This document shows, piece after piece, positions 55,417-64,000 of a stretch of 64,000 nt of DNA; position 1 is the first letter of the stretch; each line of letters starts with the position of its first letter. Made by a program: the position numbers and the translations under genes. The DNA comes from Pantoea eucalypti (lineage in GTDB: Bacteria > Pseudomonadota > Gammaproteobacteria > Enterobacterales > Enterobacteriaceae), in NCBI RefSeq assembly GCF_009646115.1, contig NZ_CP045720.1:1674001-1738000 (forward strand), written 5' to 3'. The notes under the pieces are model-generated. The model saw only the letters and a program-made list of their open reading frames with translations. It ran no database searches and had not been told where the DNA came from.

Positions 55417-57044
55417 TAAGGTTGGCTCCGACACGACGTCAAAATATCATCCGCAGGCACATATTCGTGAGTCGCGGTGCCGGTTAATCCCAGCATGGTT
55501 GAAAACAGATTATCCTGTGAAAATTCGTCTGTCGCCGCCAGTTTATTCAGGCAACTGCGATTAACGGCATAGCGTTTCTGATAATCATCGGAAAGCCAGA
55601 TCAGAAGCGGCACATGTTTCTGGGTATCCGGTGCAATAGCATAGGGCAGGCCATGCAGGTAAGCCCCGTTTTCACCCAGCGATTCGCCATGGTCTGACAG
55701 ATAGACCAGGCTGGTGGTGAAGCGATCCTGATGCGCACGCAGTACGTTAATGGCTTTATCGACAATATGATCCACATTGACCAGCGTATTGTCATAAGTA
55801 TTGATCAGCTGTTGCTGCGAACAGTCCTGTATCTGATTGGTATCACAGGTCGGTTCAAACTGACGGAACTGCGGCGGATAGCGATGGCTGTAAGTCGGAC
55901 CATGACTGCCAATGGTGTGCAGCACGATCACCGCATTGCCTTTTAACTGACTGATGTATTCATCCAGACCGTGGAACAGCACGTCGTCATAACACTCACC
56001 CTCAATGCACATACCAGGCAGGTTCAGGCTGGTCATATCCTGATGTGGAACACGATCGCAGGCACCTTTACAGCCGCCATCGTTCTCATTCCACAACACG
56101 CTGATCCCGGCACGCTGAATGACATCGAGCAATCCTTCCTGGTGCGCGGCCAGTACATCATCATAATGTGCGCGCGGCATATTAGAGAACATGCACGGCA
56201 CAGAAACCGCCGTAGCGGTGCCGCACGAGGTGGTGTGCGGGAAATAGATCACATCATCTTTCGCCAGTAAGGGATTGGTAAGACGGCCATAACCGCCCAG
56301 CGAGAAGTTTTGCGCGCGTGAGGTTTCACCCAGCACCAGAATCGTCAGATTCGGCTTGCCGCTGCTGCGGCTGGGTTGCAGGTGGGCATCTTCACCGATA
56401 CGAATCAGCGGCGCGTTCTGCAGCTGCTCGTGTTTATACCAGGAGAGCGTCGCCGCAATGCTGTTAGAAGGACTAAGCGCTTTAACCAGCTCGCGGTTGT
56501 TGCGAAATAGCGAGGCGTAATCTTTATAGAAGAGCAGGGCGACCAGCACGATCAGTGCGGCTGAGAGCAGCACGCTGAGCAGTCGCGCCAACACGCCGCG
56601 CCACCGCTGCTTTTTGATTCGCGGCCAGAACACCAGCAACGCCATCAGCACCCCTGAGCTAAGCAGGGTCACGAGCAGCTTTGGCGTGATCAGCGCAAAG
56701 GATTCCGAAGCCGTGGTGTCCATCATGTTGGTGATCATCGAGCGATCGACCACGATGTTATAGGTCTGAATAAAATATTGTGCCGACGCGGAGAGCAGAA
56801 TAAACAGCGCGGCCAGCAGGCGATCCAGCCAGATAAACGAGGCCAGTGTAATCACGATATTAATGACGCTAAAGGCGACCAGCGGCATTGATAAAAACAC
56901 CAGCGTCGTATGCAGGTCGTTCAGCGGCATTATCGTCAGCACCTGACGGTAATAGGCAATATTAAGGAAAATCGCGATGTAAACCGCAGCCAGAATCAAC
57001 AACGTAAGGCGGCTGATTAGCGGCCTTTTAAGGGTTAACGCCAT
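55416..57044 (-). CDS. eptA: Lipid A phosphoethanolamine transferase EptA (PmrC)
   Basis: EptA (542 aa) adds phosphoethanolamine to lipid A in the periplasmic leaflet and lowers polymyxin binding. Five N-terminal membrane helices (to about residue 185) precede the sulfatase-fold domain, with the catalytic Thr in [17 protein letters not shown], and metal ligands in [16 protein letters not shown] and [13 protein letters not shown]. The frame is open to 57158, but the ATG at 57044 gives the usual family length (547 aa in Salmonella). It heads the eptA-pmrA-pmrB operon and has a PmrA box 47-66 bp upstream. Confidence 0.95.
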   Translation of the reverse strand: MALTLKRPLISRLTLLILAAVYIAIFLNIAYYRQVLTIMPLNDLHTTLVFLSMPLVAFSVINIVITLASFIWLDRLLAALFILLSASAQYFIQTYNIVVDRSMITNMMDTTASESFALITPKLLVTLLSSGVLMALLVFWPRIKKQRWRGVLARLLSVLLSAALIVLVALLFYKDYASLFRNNRELVKALSPSNSIAATLSWYKHEQLQNAPLIRIGEDAHLQPSRSSGKPNLTILVLGETSRAQNFSLGGYGRLTNPLLAKDDVIYFPHTTSCGTATAVSVPCMFSNMPRAHYDDVLAAHQEGLLDVIQRAGISVLWNENDGGCKGACDRVPHQDMTSLNLPGMCIEGECYDDVLFHGLDEYISQLKGNAVIVLHTIGSHGPTYSHRYPPQFRQFEPTCDTNQIQDCSQQQLINTYDNTLVNVDHIVDKAINVLRAHQDRFTTSLVYLSDHGESLGENGAYLHGLPYAIAPDTQKHVPLLIWLSDDYQKRYAVNRSCLNKLAATDEFSQDNLFSTMLGLTGTATHEYVPADDILTSCRSQP

Positions 57045-57090
57045 GTGAGCAGGAACCAAAGTAATAAAAGTGTCACGAGAATGCACTTTC

Positions 57091-57110
57091 AATATTAGGA
57101 ATACCTTAAG
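57091..57110 (-). promoter_or_regulatory. PmrA (BasR) box before eptA
   Basis: On the minus strand CTTAAGGTATTCCTAATATT: half-site CTTAA, 6-bp spacer, near-half-site CCTAA. It is almost the same as the box at 53507-53523 and lies 47 bp before the eptA start. Confidence 0.8.
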
Positions 57111-57497
57111 AAACTTAAGGTTTGAATCTGGTTGGCTGGTGAGGCAGCGATACAACAACGGCCGCAGCGAACAGTGGATCGGCGAAGGCCCGTAAAGCTA
57201 AAAAAAACAGATGTGCAGTGCGCTGTTATGCTGTCTTAACCGCAGCGGCTGGCATGAAAACTGCATCTTTCTGGCATAACCCCTGTTAATGACTACACTT
57301 AATGTGAAGATGTTCTCAGTTAGCCAGTATTGTCAGCAATGCGCTTGCAAGTTTGAGGAGTGTGACCTATTCAATCACCGCGTTTTATCCCTCAATCACC
57401 GTTTTATCAGAATTTCCCGCTTGCTGACCTGACTGCGTCAGGACATTCTTGTTTTAACTCAATGTTTTATTAAAATTCGATTTTCAGGAGAAGTAAC
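57111..57497. other. eptA / otsB divergent intergenic region
   Basis: About 390 bp with no gene. It contains a short direct repeat TCAATCACCG at 57371-57380 and 57392-57401. In E. coli otsBA is RpoS-dependent; an RpoS promoter could lie here but was not identified. Confidence 0.5.
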
Positions 57498-58286
57498 GTG
57501 ACTCAAGCGGCAGATACCCATGCCAGGTACCCGACATTAAGCAGCGGGCAATACGCCTTCTTTTTTGATGTCGACGGCACGCTGGCAGCGATACAGTCCC
57601 GTCCCGAAGCGGTATTTATTCCTGAGCAGGTCATTGCGCAACTGCAGCGACTGTCTGCACTCTCACAGGGTGCACTTGCGCTGGTTTCTGGCAGACCCAT
57701 AGAACAACTTGATGCGCTGGCCGCGCCTCTGCACGGCCCGGCCGCGGGTGTGCATGGTGCTGAACGCCGTGATGCCGAGGGTAATCTGCATCGCATCAGC
57801 CTGCCCGCTGAGGTTGAGCAACCGCTCAGAACCGAACTGCAGGCGGCCATGGCCGCGTGGCCAGGCACTCAACTGGAGATCAAAGGCATGGCCTTTGCGC
57901 TTCATTATCGTCAGGCGATGCAGCATGAGCAGGATGTCATGCGACTGGCCGAACAGTCAGTAAAGCGTTTCCCGGGACTGGCGCTTCAGCCGGGAAAATG
58001 TGTGGTAGAAATCAAACCAGCAGGTATCGATAAAGGCGCCGCAATAGGCGACTTTATGCAGCAGTCCCCTTTTGCCGGACGTACGCCGGTCTTTATTGGC
58101 GACGATCTCACTGATGAGAAGGGCTTTCTGGCCGTCAACGAACGACAGGGCGTTTCTGTCAAAGTCGGCGAAGGGTTCAGCCAGGCCGATTATCGGCTAA
58201 GTGATGTCGATGCGGTTTACGGCTGGCTGGAAAAAACATTATTACTATTAGAGCAAGACAACGTCGGTAAGGAGTTTAGGTTATGA
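57498..58286 (+). CDS. otsB: Trehalose-6-phosphate phosphatase OtsB
   Basis: OtsB (262 aa) dephosphorylates trehalose-6-phosphate, completing trehalose synthesis. It is a HAD-family enzyme with motif I FFFDVDGTLAAI (about residues 22-33), the Ser of motif II in LALVSGRPIEQL, the motif III Lys in KPAGIDKGAA, and the motif IV acid pair in IGDDLTDEKGF. The start is a GTG at 57498 with AGGAG 8 bp upstream. It overlaps otsA by 4 bp. Trehalose protects against osmotic and desiccation stress. Confidence 0.95.
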   Translation: MTQAADTHARYPTLSSGQYAFFFDVDGTLAAIQSRPEAVFIPEQVIAQLQRLSALSQGALALVSGRPIEQLDALAAPLHGPAAGVHGAERRDAEGNLHRISLPAEVEQPLRTELQAAMAAWPGTQLEIKGMAFALHYRQAMQHEQDVMRLAEQSVKRFPGLALQPGKCVVEIKPAGIDKGAAIGDFMQQSPFAGRTPVFIGDDLTDEKGFLAVNERQGVSVKVGEGFSQADYRLSDVDAVYGWLEKTLLLLEQDNVGKEFRL

Positions 58287-59719
58287 GTCGTTTAGTGGTT
58301 GTTTCTAACCGTGTCGCCATGCCAGATGGGTCTAAAACCAGTGCTGGCGGCCTGGCCGTAGGCATTCTCGATGCTCTGAAAAGCACCGGTGGAATGTGGT
58401 TTGGCTGGAACGGTGAAATCAGCGAGTTCACTGGCGAGGAGGTAGAGGACGTCAAGGTTCAGGAACATGAAGGTATCGAATATGCCTCGTTCCCGCTGAG
58501 CCAAAACGATTACGATCTCTATTATTGTCAGTTCTCCAATACAGTGATCTGGCCTGCCTTCCATTATCGCCTCGACCTGGTGCAGTTCCAGCGTGAAGCG
58601 TGGGAAGGGTATTGCGACGTCAATGATTCGGTGGCGCAGCGTTTAAAACCGCTGATCAAGCCTGATGATATTGTCTGGATCCACGATTATCACTTTTTAC
58701 CGTTTGCCGCCGCACTGCGTCGCGCAGGCATCAATAACCGCATCGGTTTCTTCCTGCATATTCCGTTCCCGACGCCTGAAATCTTTAACGCGCTGCCACC
58801 ACACAAAGAGCTGCTGGAAATGCTGTGTGAGTATGATCTGCTGGGCTTCCAGACCGAATCCGATCGGGTGGCATTCCTTGACAGCGTCAGCCAGCTCACG
58901 CAGTTACAGAATAAGGGCGACAAAAAGCATCGTGCCTTTGGCAACACCTTTATGACGGAGGTGTATCCGATCGGGATTGAGCCAGACAGCATTAAAGAGA
59001 TGGCCGAAGGACCGCTGCCGCCGAAAATGGCTGCCATGAAGAAAGAGCTTGGCGATGCGCGCAACATCATTGCCTGCGAACGTCTCGACTATTCCAAAGG
59101 TCTTCCGGAGCGTTTCCTGGCTTATGAAGCGCTGCTGGAAAACTTCCCGGAGCATCGCGGCAAGATCCGCTATTCGCAGATCGCCCCAACTTCGCGTGGC
59201 GATGTGCAGGCGTACCAGGATATCCGTCATCAGCTGGAGACCGAAGCAGGGCGTATCAACGGTAAGTACGGCACGCTGGGCTGGACCCCGCTCTACTATC
59301 TTAACCAGCATTTCGACCGTCGCCTGCTGATGAAGATCTTCCGCCTCACCGATGTCGGTCTGGTGACGCCGCTGCGTGATGGGATGAACCTGGTGGCCAA
59401 AGAGTATGTTGCTGCGCAGGACCCGGACGATCCAGGCGTACTGGTGCTGTCGCGCTTTGCCGGGGCAGCAAATGAGCTGACCTCAGCGCTGATAGTCAAT
59501 CCTTATGACCGTGATGAAGTGGCCGCCGCACTGGACAAGGCGATTACCATGCCGCGTACCGAAAGGATTTCACGCTACAACGACATGATGGCGGTATTGC
59601 GTAAGAATGATATTACCGCATGGCGTGAAAGCTTCCTGAAAGACCTGGAACGCATCGACCCACGTAGCGTTGACCACAACACGGACAACAAGGTTGCAAC
59701 CTTCCCAAAACTGGCTTGA
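58283..59719 (+). CDS. otsA: Trehalose-6-phosphate synthase OtsA
   Basis: OtsA (478 aa) joins UDP-glucose and glucose-6-phosphate to trehalose-6-phosphate; it is a GT20 enzyme. It begins [20 protein letters not shown], shows the acceptor/donor residues in [40 protein letters not shown], and the nucleotide-binding [20 protein letters not shown]. Length fits E. coli OtsA (474 aa). Cotranscribed with otsB, and a strong terminator follows. Confidence 0.97.
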   Translation: MSRLVVVSNRVAMPDGSKTSAGGLAVGILDALKSTGGMWFGWNGEISEFTGEEVEDVKVQEHEGIEYASFPLSQNDYDLYYCQFSNTVIWPAFHYRLDLVQFQREAWEGYCDVNDSVAQRLKPLIKPDDIVWIHDYHFLPFAAALRRAGINNRIGFFLHIPFPTPEIFNALPPHKELLEMLCEYDLLGFQTESDRVAFLDSVSQLTQLQNKGDKKHRAFGNTFMTEVYPIGIEPDSIKEMAEGPLPPKMAAMKKELGDARNIIACERLDYSKGLPERFLAYEALLENFPEHRGKIRYSQIAPTSRGDVQAYQDIRHQLETEAGRINGKYGTLGWTPLYYLNQHFDRRLLMKIFRLTDVGLVTPLRDGMNLVAKEYVAAQDPDDPGVLVLSRFAGAANELTSALIVNPYDRDEVAAALDKAITMPRTERISRYNDMMAVLRKNDITAWRESFLKDLERIDPRSVDHNTDNKVATFPKLA

Positions 59720-59741
59720 TCTGAGTCCAGGTTAAGATGAT

Positions 59742-59783
59742 AAAAGCAGCGATACCCGAGTCAGGGTTTCGCTGCTTTTTTTT
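59742..59783 (+). terminator. Rho-independent terminator of otsBA
   Basis: AAAAGCAGCG, inner ACCCGAGTCAGGGT hairpin, CGCTGCTTTTTTTT, 22 bp after the otsA stop. Confidence 0.92.
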
Positions 59784-60760
59784 GGTACCGCTCACAGAAA
59801 AGCCGCCCCGCATCTGTTAAGGACCGTATGTGGTAAGCAGGCGTTAGTGCCTGCCGTGAGTGCGCAGAGTGGCTCGATTCCTGCAACCCCTGCGATCCCT
59901 GCAACGCCCACCATGTCCCGAACCCCGTCAGCACGGCCCCTGCCGCTTTATTTACCTTCTTTACTCAAGTTTTCTGACAGGCTGCCGATAGTGTTAGTGC
60001 CAACCTATAACTCCTCGTTAATTCATTCGACATTCTTATGTAACCCCTTGTTACATCGGATATCTCAGCCCGGACACATCCCTGCAACTGTTAACACCCG
60101 TTGTCAGAAAATTCGCGTACTGCCGTATAAACCTTAACGGTTTCATTACTTACCTTCTGCGATACTCCCGTTAAGTAACTAATTTAACAGCAATTACGCG
60201 CACCGCCTGCCAGCACAATCTTCTGATAACGCGTGTTTGGCTGGTTCTAAATAGGGTGTTAAAACGATTAACACCCAATATTCATTCCGGACTGCTCAAA
60301 GCGTCGAATAGCGATGATTTTACCCCCTATTAAACCTTTCTCAGGACCAATTGGACTTAAAATTGCTCTTTTTTGAGCAAAAAATGACCGGTCGGTAAGA
60401 AATCGTAAAGGGTTGCTGAAGAAATTTGCCTTAAAAGTGTGATCTACATCACACTTTATCTAAAATTACGCGTCACTGTCGTTGTATGTCGAAATCAGAC
60501 GATATAGATTTGCCTTGTTTTCGGATTAGTCCTAAAAAACGTAAGAAGATGTCACGGAAGATGTCCAGAACTCGAAAATAGAATGGCATGGATTTTCGAC
60601 CTTCGGTGGGTCTGAAACCCACAAAAAACAGAAGGCGAAAACGGTGACATTAATTATATGTGAAGTTTTTTTGCCATCTTTTGATTTAACAAACAGCAGC
60701 TCGAACCGCAGAGTTTTATCTGCGATACAGTTACGTCGCATCTCTCAGGATGGAAAAATA
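59784..60760 (+). promoter_or_regulatory. Long flhDC upstream region
   Basis: Nearly 1 kb without a supported gene; a frame at 59847-60137 is Pro-rich and lacks a ribosome binding site. It holds the CRP site at 60438-60453 and presumably the multi-input promoter and long 5' leader typical of the flagellar master operon, where regulators such as H-NS, RcsB or OmpR and small RNAs act in enterobacteria. Those other sites were not identified by eye. Confidence 0.65.
60438..60453. promoter_or_regulatory. CRP-cAMP site TGTGATCTACATCACA
   Basis: A perfect match to TGTGA-N6-TCACA, extended to AGTGTGATCTACATCACACT (a 20-bp near-palindrome, 60436-60455). It lies 308 bp before flhD. CRP activates flhDC in E. 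coli. Confidence 0.93.
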
Positions 60761-61114
60761 ATGGGCACCTCTGAAGTACTGAAACATATTTACGATCTCA
60801 ACTTGTCTTATTTACTGCTGGCACAGCGCTTAATTAACCAGGATAAAGCCTCAGCGATGTTTCGCCTCGGCATTGACGAGAAAATGGCGAACGCATTATC
60901 TGAATTAACATTGCCTGAAATGGTAAAAATGGCAGAAACCAATCAACTGGTTTGTCAGTTTCGTTTTACCGACAGCAGCAGCATTAGTCGGCTGACGCAG
61001 GAATCTCGCGTGGATGATTTACAACAAATCCATACAGGAATTTTATTATCCAGCCGTTTACTGCGTAATGCGTCTAAAGATGATGCGCCTGCTAAAAAGA
61101 GAGCAATGTCATGA
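60761..61114 (+). CDS. flhD: Flagellar master regulator subunit FlhD
   Basis: FlhD (117 aa) forms the FlhD4C2 complex that activates class 2 flagellar operons. It begins [20 protein letters not shown] and includes [20 protein letters not shown] and [20 protein letters not shown]. The frame is open upstream to 60644, but the ATG at 60761 fits the E. coli/Salmonella start and has AGGA at about 10 bp. It overlaps flhC by 4 bp. Confidence 0.97.
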   Translation: MGTSEVLKHIYDLNLSYLLLAQRLINQDKASAMFRLGIDEKMANALSELTLPEMVKMAETNQLVCQFRFTDSSSISRLTQESRVDDLQQIHTGILLSSRLLRNASKDDAPAKKRAMS

Positions 61115-61689
61115 GTGAGAAAAGTATTGTTCAGGAAGCACGTGATATTCAGCTCGCAATGGAGCTGATCACACTGGGTGCACGCTTACAGATGTTAGAG
61201 AGTGAAACCCAGCTCAGTCGTGGTCGTCTGATCAAGCTCTATAAAGAATTACGTGGCAGTCCGCCACCGAAAGGCATGCTGCCGTTCTCCACGGACTGGT
61301 TTATGACGTGGGAGCAGAACATCCATGCTTCGATGTTCTGTAACGCCTGGAAGTTTTTACTGAAAACTGGCCTGTGCAGCGGCGTAGATGCCGTGATTAA
61401 AGCTTACCGCCTGTATCTTGAACAGTGTCCTCAATCGGACGAGGGCCCACTGTTGGCGCTGACTCGAGCCTGGACCCTGGTCCGATTTGTTGATAGCGGT
61501 ATGCTGGAACTGGCGGATTGTAAGAGCTGCAATGGCAGCTTTATTAACCATGCGCATCAGCCGGTTGGCAGCTTTACCTGCAGCCTGTGCCAGCCGCCAT
61601 CACGTGCCGTAAAAAGACGTAAACTTTCTGCAGAATCTGCCGATATGTTTCCACAACTGCTGGATGAACAGGTTAAACACGCCGTTTAA
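61111..61689 (+). CDS. flhC: Flagellar master regulator subunit FlhC
   Basis: FlhC (192 aa) carries the main DNA-binding part of FlhD4C2. It begins [20 protein letters not shown], with [20 protein letters not shown], and shows the zinc-binding cysteine set CKSCNGSF and CSLC near residues 137-160. Length equals that of E. coli FlhC (192 aa). The start overlaps flhD by 4 bp, and a terminator follows. Confidence 0.97.
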   Translation: MSEKSIVQEARDIQLAMELITLGARLQMLESETQLSRGRLIKLYKELRGSPPPKGMLPFSTDWFMTWEQNIHASMFCNAWKFLLKTGLCSGVDAVIKAYRLYLEQCPQSDEGPLLALTRAWTLVRFVDSGMLELADCKSCNGSFINHAHQPVGSFTCSLCQPPSRAVKRRKLSAESADMFPQLLDEQVKHAV

Positions 61690-61717
61690 ATTTGTTCGCA
61701 TTGTGGAAGCCATCCAG

Positions 61718-61748
61718 CAGCGGTTAATACCGCTGCTTTTTTTTTGCT
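61718..61748 (+). terminator. Rho-independent terminator of flhDC
   Basis: AGCAGCGG, loop TTAATA, CCGCTGCT and a nine-T run, about 28 bp after the flhC stop. Confidence 0.93.
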
Positions 61749-61821
61749 TGCGGTTCAGGAATAGCACCTGCAGCTCTCTGGCTTAACTTCCACCAACACG
61801 TTACGGACGTAAGGATTTTTT

Positions 61822-62709
61822 GTGCTGATAATTATAGGTTACCTGATTGTTTTAGGCTCCGTGTTGGGCGGATATGCGCTGGTAGGTGGCCATCTGGGCG
61901 CGCTTTATCAGCCTGCTGAATTATTAATGATCGGCGGTGCCGGTGCGGGTGCTTTTTTAGTCGGCAACAATGGCAAGTCGATTAAAAAAACGCTGAAAGC
62001 GCTGCCTAAATTATTTCGCGGCTCCAAATATAATAAAGCCGTTTACATGGATTTAATGGCGCTGCTTTATCGCCTGATGGCGAAGTCGCGCCAGCAGGGG
62101 ATGTTGTCGCTGGAACGGGATATTGAAGATCCGAGCCAGAGTGAAATTTTTGCTAATTATCCTCGTATTCTTGCCGATAAACAGTTAGTCGATTTTATCA
62201 CTGACTATTTACGTCTGATGGTGAGCGGCAACATGAACGCCTTTGAAATCGAAGCGTTGATGGATGAAGAGATAGAGACCTACGAACATGAGTGTGACGT
62301 ACCAGCGCAAAGTATTGCTGCAGTCGGTGATGGTCTTCCTGCATTCGGTATCGTCGCAGCAGTAATGGGCGTGGTTCACGCACTGGCTTCTGCTGACCGT
62401 CCGGCCGCTGAGCTGGGTGCGCTGGTCGCGCATGCGATGGTGGGGACGTTCCTGGGCATTTTGCTGGCGTACGGGTTTGTCTCCCCGCTGTCGTCAGTAT
62501 TGCGTCAGAAGTGTGCGGAAACCACCAAGATGATGCAGTGCATTAAAGTGACATTGCTGTCGAGCCTGAATGGTTACGCGCCGCAAATCGCAGTGGAGTT
62601 TGGTCGTAAAACACTTTATTCCGCCGAGCGCCCATCGTTCAGCGAACTGGAAGAGCACGTGCGTAACGCTAAGAACCCGGCTAAACAGACGTCAGACGAG
62701 GCTTCATGA
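61822..62709 (+). CDS. motA: Flagellar motor stator protein MotA
   Basis: MotA (295 aa) is the torque-generating stator channel subunit with four membrane helices. It begins [20 protein letters not shown], and the cytoplasmic loop has the charged stretch ARG/GLU residues of the FliG contact ([20 protein letters not shown]). The helices 3-4 block is [20 protein letters not shown], then [18 protein letters not shown]. The start is a GTG at 61822, as in E. coli. It overlaps motB by 4 bp. Confidence 0.97.
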   Translation: MLIIIGYLIVLGSVLGGYALVGGHLGALYQPAELLMIGGAGAGAFLVGNNGKSIKKTLKALPKLFRGSKYNKAVYMDLMALLYRLMAKSRQQGMLSLERDIEDPSQSEIFANYPRILADKQLVDFITDYLRLMVSGNMNAFEIEALMDEEIETYEHECDVPAQSIAAVGDGLPAFGIVAAVMGVVHALASADRPAAELGALVAHAMVGTFLGILLAYGFVSPLSSVLRQKCAETTKMMQCIKVTLLSSLNGYAPQIAVEFGRKTLYSAERPSFSELEEHVRNAKNPAKQTSDEAS

Positions 62710-63647
62710 AACACGGCAATCGCCCAATTGTGCTGATCAAAAAGCGCAAACATAAAGGCCATGAAGGCAGCCACGGATCGTGGAAGATTGCCTACGCCGA
62801 CTTTATGACGGCGATGATGGCCTTTTTTATGGTGATGTGGCTGCTCTCTATCGCCAACCCGCAGGAGCTGGTGCAGATTGCAGACTACTTTAAAACACCT
62901 CTTAAAGTTGCGATTACCGGTGGTCAACGCAGCAGCGACAGTACCAGTCCAATCCCTGGCGGCGGTGACGATCCGACGAAAAAGATTGGTGAAGTTAATA
63001 AAGTTGTCGATATGGATGCCCAGAAACGCAAGCTGGATGAGATTCGTCTTAACCGTTTGCGTGAAAAGCTCGACCAGTTGATCGAAGCGGATCCGCGCCT
63101 TAAAACGCTGCGCCCGCATCTGATCATCAACATGGTGGAAGAGGGGCTGCGTATTCAGATTATTGATAGTCAGAATCGCCCGATGTTTAAAACCGGTCGG
63201 GCCGAGGTGGAGCCTTATATGCGCGATATCCTGCGTGCAATAGCGCCCATCCTTAATGACATCCCGAACCGCATCAGCCTGGCCGGACATACCGACGATT
63301 TTCAGTATGCCAGCGGTGATAAAGGCTACAGCAACTGGGAACTGTCGGCTGACCGTGCGAACGCCTCACGCCGTGAACTGGTTATTGGCGGCCTGGACAG
63401 TGGCAAGATTTTACGGGTGTTAGGCATGGCCGACACCATGAGCCTGAAAAATCGTGGCGGGAATGATGCAGTAAACCGCCGCATTAGCCTGCTGGTGTTG
63501 AACCACGACACCGAAGCGGCAATTGAAAAAGAGAACGCAGAAAGTGATGCCGTCCAGATCAGCGATCCGGCGGCGATTGAACAGATTACCGCACCTGCAA
63601 CACCAGGCAGCGCGGTGAATACAGCAGCCCCCTCACAGCCGAGGTGA
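62706..63647 (+). CDS. motB: Flagellar motor stator protein MotB
   Basis: MotB (313 aa) is the peptidoglycan-anchored stator partner. The single membrane helix at about residues 26-48 carries the proton-binding Asp in [20 protein letters not shown]. The periplasmic OmpA-like domain includes [20 protein letters not shown] and [11 protein letters not shown] Pro/Ala tail ends the protein. It is followed 5 bp later by cheA. Class 3, FliA-driven in E. coli. Confidence 0.96.
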   Translation: MKHGNRPIVLIKKRKHKGHEGSHGSWKIAYADFMTAMMAFFMVMWLLSIANPQELVQIADYFKTPLKVAITGGQRSSDSTSPIPGGGDDPTKKIGEVNKVVDMDAQKRKLDEIRLNRLREKLDQLIEADPRLKTLRPHLIINMVEEGLRIQIIDSQNRPMFKTGRAEVEPYMRDILRAIAPILNDIPNRISLAGHTDDFQYASGDKGYSNWELSADRANASRRELVIGGLDSGKILRVLGMADTMSLKNRGGNDAVNRRISLLVLNHDTEAAIEKENAESDAVQISDPAAIEQITAPATPGSAVNTAAPSQPR

Positions 63648-63652
63648 TTCCC

Positions 63653-64000
63653 GTGAGTATGGACATCAGCGATTTTTACCAGACGTTTTTTGATGAAGCC
63701 GATGAGCTATTAGCGGATATGGAACAACACCTGTTGGGTCTGGACCCACAGGAGCCAGATTCGGAACAGCTTAACGCCATCTTCCGTGCCGCTCACTCCA
63801 TAAAGGGTGGGGCCGGAACCTTTGGTTTTACGGTATTGCAGGAAACGACTCATATCCTGGAAAACATTCTGGATGGTGCTCGTCGCGGCGAGATGCAGCT
63901 CAGCACCGACATCATCAACCTGTTTTTGGAAACCAAAGATATTATGCAGGAACAGCTCGATGCTTATAAAACCGCGCAGGAGCCTAACGCGGAGAGCTTC
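63653..64000 (+). CDS. cheA: Chemotaxis histidine kinase CheA (partial, N-terminus)
   Basis: The first 116 codons of CheA are present. They include the whole start of the P1 (HPt) domain: MSMDISDFYQTFFDEADELL, and the phosphoryl His in FRAAHSIKGGAGTFGFTVLQ. The start is a GTG at 63653 with GAGG 8 bp upstream; an ATG lies two codons later (63659). The rest of the protein runs beyond the window. It is in the mot-che operon as in E. coli. Confidence 0.96.
   Translation, partial: MSMDISDFYQTFFDEADELLADMEQHLLGLDPQEPDSEQLNAIFRAAHSIKGGAGTFGFTVLQETTHILENILDGARRGEMQLSTDIINLFLETKDIMQEQLDAYKTAQEPNAESF

Noticed and set aside
59847..60137. 96-codon frame (+) in the flhDC upstream region
   Set aside because: It has no ribosome binding site, it is Pro/Ser-rich, and the flhDC region is normally a long regulatory leader. 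Probably accidental.
1..64000. CRISPR array
   Set aside because: The tandem repeats seen (7, 63, 99 and about 174 bp periods) lack the alternation of short conserved repeats with unique spacers, and there are no cas genes.

Overview
The window is a chromosomal stretch of a gammaproteobacterium of the order Enterobacterales, most probably an Erwiniaceae member such as Pantoea or Erwinia. This rests on very close protein resemblance to E. coli/Salmonella flagellar, amyA-yedD, otsBA, putAP and efe genes, on an enterobacterial gene order with local differences, and on small-gene content (DinI, IraP, PmrAB-EptA). The genus is inference; no database was searched.

Layout. 1-10019: flagellar basal-body and export genes fliP(partial)-O-N-M-L-K-J-I-H-G-F on the minus strand, with divergent fliE. 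10050-17880: an AT-rich, decayed accessory island inserted after fliE, with a truncated integrase, two polytopic membrane proteins probably linked to surface-glycan modification (one with a frameshift in a run of eight T), a 7-bp tandem repeat, a small exported protein and a GT17-like glycosyltransferase. 17880-22300: small genes, including an S24-type repressor that seems to lack its self-cleavage residues, facing a two-gene membrane/coiled-coil operon across two palindromic operators; a DinI-like gene with an SOS box; an IraP-like gene; yedD. 22400-30500: amyA, then late flagellar genes fliT-S-D, fliC, an inserted HNH-like gene, fliA, fliZ. 30700-35570: D-cysteine desulfhydrase, the cystine ABC transporter and an acyltransferase. 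35570-37346: about 1.8 kb of repeats of three kinds. 37347-43228: divergent putA/putP. 43340-46694: Fur-box-led efeUOB. 47267-51312: phoH, a beta-glucoside PTS permease and its AscG-like repressor. 51429-52037: tRNA-Ser(GGA) followed by three 173-174 bp copies of a tail-plus-terminator unit. 52214-57044: msrA, a flavin reductase, a tiny PmrA-boxed membrane protein, and eptA-pmrA-pmrB. 57498-59719: otsBA. 60761-64000: flhDC, motAB and the start of cheA.

How it works together. FlhDC (60761-61689, with a perfect CRP site in its leader) activates the class 2 flagellar genes, including fliA. FliA (sigma-28) then reads the promoters recognisable before fliC and fliD. PmrAB controls eptA and, by its box, probably the 39-residue membrane protein at 53565. 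PutA can repress the putA/putP divergon through GTTGCA sites. The S24 module and the PTS/LacI module each show a regulator facing or following matching palindromes.

The least explained parts are the S24 repressor with its two-gene membrane operon, the 39-residue protein inside a 13-bp inverted-repeat/PmrA-box arrangement, the structured GC-rich repeats beside putA, the tRNA-tail repeat array, and the possibly phase-variable membrane gene in the island.
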